The notes under the pieces: model-generated | What the model saw: only the letters and a program-made list of their open reading frames with translations | Told to the model about the DNA's origin: nothing | The model's database searches: none | Part shown: positions 59,911 to 64,000 of the stretch, piece by piece | Position numbering within the stretch: position 1 is the first letter of the stretch | How the letters are laid out: every line of letters begins with the position of its first letter | From: Mytilus trossulus | Lineage: Eukaryota > Mollusca > Bivalvia > Mytilida > Mytilidae | DNA: 64,000 bases | Assembly (NCBI RefSeq): GCF_036588685.1 | Contig: NC_086386.1 | Location: 74,770,682-74,834,681 of the forward strand | Reading direction: 5' to 3' | Program-made: the position numbers and the translations under genes

Positions 59911-60419
59911 ATAGTAATTTTAGATGTTAAAATTTATGTAAAAAAGAAAGATCCTGTTGGGTAAAGTGAGCTAAAAACAGCCAAGAATTCCAAACAAAGT
60001 TACACCGTTCTTGAATTAAAAAAAAAATGTGTAACAACTGAAAACTTCAAATGTCATGAACCGGATAACTAGATCGGACACGGCAAACAACTTCACTGGC
60101 GTTTTTTTTTTCTATAAAAAAAATAAGACATATTATTTATATTTAAGTGCACGCACTGGCATGTCACAAATGCTTAAATGATCGCAATTCAATTTATTCT
60201 GAAGGTAAGATAAAAACCGACTTTTTATGGAACCATTTCTCTCGGTTGCAGGATAGACAAAACTGGTTAAAAATGTAATAACTTTATATGGTGATATATA
60301 GTTATCGCATGGTCCTTCAATATATAACCAAAAACACAATGACGAAAGTACCATAAAATGCGAACGAAATACTTAGAGGTCTTTTGGGTACATCATGGAA
60401 AATTACAAAAACAACCTAA

Positions 60420-60935
60420 CATAGGGACAACAGATACCAGCGGTACATTCAAACGCATAGATCGAAAACAAACTGACAACGCTATGGGAACAAATAAAAA
60501 GACAAACAGTAATACAATTTTTGGCTAAATGTAAAACGTACAATTATATGTATGAAGTGAATGCCCGTCTAACTATTTCCTCGCTTACGTTATAAAATAA
60601 TATGCCATATAATCAGGAGCTATTCACAAAACTTACCTAGAAATAAACGACGTTTTAGAAATTCAGTTTTATAAAAATACTCTGTAGAGGAATTTGATGG
60701 CGAATTTTGTAAAAGCGGGATAAAAGATACATTCAACGCATAGATAGAAATTAAACTAACAACACCATGGCTAAAAAAAAGACACACATACAAACAGACA
60801 GATTAAAGAACACCATATAGAAATTTAATGACCAAGTAAAACAAACCACATACAAAAAGGGGGTGTTCTCGTGTGCTCCGGCAGGGAAAGCAGATCCTGT
60901 CTCATATGTGGTACCCATAGTGTTGTTGAAGTTAG
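60420..60935 (+). repeat. Decayed Penelope-like 3' tail fragments
   Basis: 60420-60510 (GGGACAACAGATACC, ACAAACTGACAACGCTATGG) and 60713-60935 (AACACCATGGCTAAAA, GTGTGCTCCGGCAGGGAAAG) follow the tail order of the RT relics. Nothing supportable as a gene lies in 59910-61060. Confidence 0.6.
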
Positions 60936-61067
60936 TACAAACAGGTGAAATAGTTTACTTCCGTATAAAAAAAAATGATTCTGGAAACGAAGACAACCTA
61001 CAGGGAGCAGTAAATTAACACAGAGGCATTTTATCAGAAATGTCAGTAAAAGTTTTCATTTGTATTG

Positions 61068-61073
61068 TTTATT
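61068..61073 (-). other. Polyadenylation signal (AATAAA) of the cysteine-rich peptide gene
   Basis: TTTATT on the plus strand is AATAAA on the coding strand, 45 bases downstream of the stop codon of the secreted peptide gene. Confidence 0.6.
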
Positions 61074-61118
61074 TATCAAACAATCCAAATTCACAGTGTT
61101 GAATGCTGTAGTATAGGC

Positions 61119-62480
61119 TTAACAAGTCTTTCTATGATGGCCATATGTAGGCGATCCACATGTGCTTGCTGTATAGAATGACCTAGCATATTGACATTTC
61201 CCTCCATTTGTTTTTAACCAATTGGTAACTCTTCTATCACACTGGTCACCACATGTTACCATTGCTGTGTGTCCACAACGACAACTAATCAAGCGGGTAC
61301 ACCTTTGGATTGATCCAAAATCGTGAAGTATTCTATGTGTATCTGCTTCGACAGCTTTACAAAAACAGCTACAATAACATCAATGAATGCAAATATAAAC
61401 ATAAATTTGTATTGAATTTCATACCGAGGAACATGGTTCAACCGATGAATATTATTCTTGTAAACAACAAAAACAAAGATATGAAGAACCTTTGAAATAA
61501 GTTTAAGAGATAATATCTGACAAATGTAGCAATTTTTTTTTCTCTCATTAATTATGTTAATGAATATTCATTACATGTTAAATTGGGTTGGGGTATATAC
61601 GAGACAGTATCAATAAAAACACAAAAAGACATACTGAAAATATGCCTAGTGGAACAAAACATATATTGTACTTTTTACTTTATAACAATTGTATTAAATA
61701 TTAGTTGACAGATTTGAAATCATTTAAACAATGTAGGCTTCTTTAAAATTTGATTTGTTTCCTACTTTGGATACGATAGACCGCATACATAAGCTTTTAA
61801 AATATTAAGCTTCTTTTAAATTTGATTTGTTCCTAAATTTGGATACGGCAGACTGCATACTTGAGCTTTTAAAAAATTATAATAATTTAGCATAATGCTT
61901 TAACTGCATGTATAATGTCTTTTTACTAACCAATCTTAAGTTTGGTGTTAATAGCAGTCATCGTGTTGCATTCGAGATAAGGATTTTAAAGATACAGTTC
62001 AGCTTGTTTTATTTCTAAATAATATCATGATATAAGACACAATCTAAAAATGAGAGCCAAACTTTGAGACAAAACAAAAACAACGTTATTGCAATTTTCA
62101 TTTTCAAATTTTCTACTTCAATTTGGAGTATTACTCTAACAATCATGCATTTGCAGGTGGAAACCAAATTTCAAATTATAATGTATGTGAACCAGGTGTA
62201 CCCTTTGTAAGAAAGCTACTAACCCGATGATGAAAACGGTAAAATTATATCATATATTCGAAATTATTTATGGATGCAATCCACAAGCAAAAGAATTGAC
62301 CCAATGGTAATAAGCCTTTTATATATATATATTCGTATGACTACTGAAATATTTATATATCGAATATTCTGATACTTACTTTTTAGTGGGATTTATTCTA
62401 ATTCTAATTCTTCTGAAAACCCATCCTTCAGCCTGGTAGGTAAGTACAAGGAACATCAGGACAAACAATAATTTCACCAT
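61119..62480 (-). CDS. Secreted cationic cysteine-rich peptide precursor (2 exons, 116 aa)
   Basis: On the minus strand exon 1 is 62380-62480 and exon 2 is 61119-61368 (TAA). The donor GTAAGT and acceptor TTATTGTAG join with phase 2 and keep the frame (33 codons, a split Asn codon, then 82 codons). The ATG lies 6 bases after a TTTTTCCAG acceptor, so a 5' UTR intron is likely. Residues 1-19 (MVKLLFVLMFLVLTYQAEG) form a clear signal peptide. The predicted mature part begins WVFRRIRIRINPTK, strongly basic with alternating hydrophobic and Arg residues, and then holds ten cysteines: CFC near its start, then C-x6-C-x-C (aa 58, 65, 67), then CGDQC and three more, ending KTC. Known Mytilus defence peptides are also small, secreted and Cys-rich, but I do not recognise this spacing as mytilin, myticin, defensin or macin. 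A host-defence or other extracellular role is inference. An AATAAA follows the stop. Confidence 0.78.
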
Positions 62481-63474
62481 TTTTTCCTGGAAAAATACAT
62501 ATATAAATAAATATAAAAATAGTAGTTGCTGAAGTAAATATATATCGAAGCAATTCTATCTTTTAAAAATACAACTTATAATTTGTTACATCATACGTCG
62601 TCAGAGGTAGAATAGTTATAAACAGATTATCACTGGTCCCGGCTGAGACGAGAAAATCAATCTCGTTAATTGGTAATCTATAAATAAATGACATCGGGTT
62701 GTTCGAGCATCAAAAAGATCGACAATGAGACAGAGAAGGGACGCTTTTAATAAATAAACATAATGCTGACATATTTTAACCTAACGGTTTAGTAGGTCCT
62801 TTAAGAAATTGATAAATTATTTTACGTTAACATTGAACATTGTTTATTCATATAGTTCTAATCTTACCTAAGTTATTGCAGTACCAATGTGAATACAATA
62901 TGAGGAACGTTTTTTTGTTCCAAATACAAGTATGTATATACAATCGTATTGATTACATTAAATACATGTTATCAGATTTCTGTTCATGTTTGCAACCATC
63001 TGTTTTCCATGAACTATTTAAAAATGTTTTCATGGAAGTTAACTTAATGATTTTATTGTGAAAAACATGTTTTTTATAGAACTATAATAGTCAATACAGA
63101 ATTTGCCAAAATATGCATTCATCTACATACATCGTATCGCAAATCGAACACATATTACATGTAACTTACGCGCACTCATTGAAAATGAAATTATTCAAAA
63201 ATGTTAATCATAATTCCAATGATGTACAGTCAGGCCTGAATTTGTATTTATGTTGCAAATATAATGAATAATCGATTATGTGCCTCTTTTTGACAACGGT
63301 AGTCAACACAAAATTCAAGTTGAAACCAAAAAAAAATAAAAAAAATACTTAAACAGGTGTTATTGAAACCTGTTTATTTAAAAGTTAAATATTGATAGAA
63401 AATATTTACACAATGTAACCGTTATCAATAATTGACGTCTCTTTTTTATTTGCTACGTTAAGTGCACTCCTTTC

Positions 63475-63735
63475 CCTTTTCACGATTGTGACCTACCGAA
63501 TTAGACTATTTACCAGATTTGTCACAACATAAGCAACACGACGGATGCGACATGCGGAGCACCTCAGATCATTCCCAATTTTTGGTGGGGTTCGTTTTGC
63601 TTAGTCTTAAGTTTTCTATGTTGTGTCTTCTTTTGTCTGTTTGTCTGTTTATTTAGCCATGATGTTGTCAGTTTATTTTCAATTTATGAGTTTAACTGTC
63701 CCTGTGGTATATTTCTTCCCTCTTTTAGGAAACTT
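63475..63735 (-). repeat. Penelope-like 3' tail fragment
   Basis: It reads, in plus-strand order, TACCGAATTAGACTATTTAC, AAGCAACACGACGGATGCG, TTTTGGTGGGGTTCGTTTTG and GTGGTATATTTCTTCCCTC, the same order as the relic at 58.65-58.93 kb, so the element is in plus orientation here. No RT sequence remains. Related CAGTCAGG.CTGAA pieces flank it (63228 and 63772). 62490-63470 shows no further gene; the open frame 62840-63061 matches nothing I recognise. Confidence 0.65.
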
Positions 63736-63833
63736 TAGAAAAAAATATAAATCATAATTAATCTGACATATACAGTCAGGTCTGAAGTTTGATTTTATAT
63801 TGATTATTGATAATGTGCTTGATTTTAAGAGCG

Positions 63834-63905
63834 GCGTTTTGCATTTGCGCCGATCTGCACTTCATTTGCGCCGATTTTTTCTTTCATTTGAGCCGATTTT
63901 TTTAC
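63834..63905 (+). repeat. Short direct repeats CATTTGCGCCGAT
   Basis: Three spaced copies of CATTTGCGCCGATTTTTT or a one-base variant occur in about 70 bases, followed by TTTACAGGTAAATTACAGG. This is probably the terminus of a MITE that continues or has decayed. An R1 start (AAGAAGATGTGATATATGTG) follows at 63932. Confidence 0.55.
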
Positions 63906-64000
63906 AGGTAAATTACAGGTGAATAGATTTAAAGAAGATGTGATATATGTGTCAATGAGAAAACTCTCCATCCAAGTCATGTTATTTTTCATTTAACATT

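Overview
The window looks like nuclear DNA of a bivalve mollusc, most likely a mussel (Mytilus or close relative). This is an inference from four things: AT-rich sequence, short GT-AG exons split by repeat-filled introns, a cluster of HSPA12-type atypical HSP70 genes (a family known to be expanded in bivalves), and many dispersed repeats and MITEs of the kind common in mussel genomes. No bacterial features, rRNA or intact tRNA genes were seen.

Genes. Five protein-coding genes can be assembled with consistent splice sites and phases. HSPA12-like gene 1 is on + (1185-5983, 4 coding exons, 602 aa). A DUF229/alkaline-phosphatase-fold type II membrane protein is on + (11095-13696, 2 exons, 659 aa). 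HSPA12-like gene 2 is on - (16613-21722, 4 exons, 574 aa). HSPA12-like gene 3 is on + (24944-33033, 5 exons, 599 aa), head-to-head with gene 2. A small secreted, cationic, ten-cysteine peptide precursor is on - (61119-62480, 2 exons, 116 aa); its exons are short and it is easily missed. The three HSPA12-like genes share the same intron positions and phases and all keep the HSP70 ATP-binding motifs, so they are paralogues from local duplication followed by inversion.

Mobile DNA. About 33-60 kb is almost wholly transposon-derived. It holds a family of large TIR elements (termini CAGTGGAGATCAC..., TA target duplication) with no recognisable transposase, whose ends are dense arrays of short palindromic units around GTTCTAGNTAGAAC. 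Three members are visible. Element A (35997-43163) is interrupted by inverted element B (36366-42072). The third (52276-58527) interrupts a Penelope-like reverse-transcriptase relic. B itself carries a separate element C (about 39806-41028) with the same design built from another palindrome (TTGCCGCAAG). Paralogous copies in the window serve as empty sites and allow several insertions to be placed to the base.

The stretch 49.7-58.9 kb is a nest: one Penelope-like relic broken by a 5'-truncated LINE with poly(A), a 561-bp module with a long target duplication, a MITE, and the 6.25-kb TIR element, which itself carries further insertions. Other relics of the same reverse transcriptase lie in an intron of gene 2, in an intron of gene 3, at 35.5 kb and at 46.2 kb.

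Outside these regions the intergenic DNA (6-11 kb, 13.7-16.5 kb, 21.7-24.9 kb, 43.2-49.6 kb, 59-61 kb, 62.5-64 kb) shows repeats, foldbacks and MITEs but no further gene that I can support. Exon boundaries are read from sequence and family conservation only; no transcript data were available.
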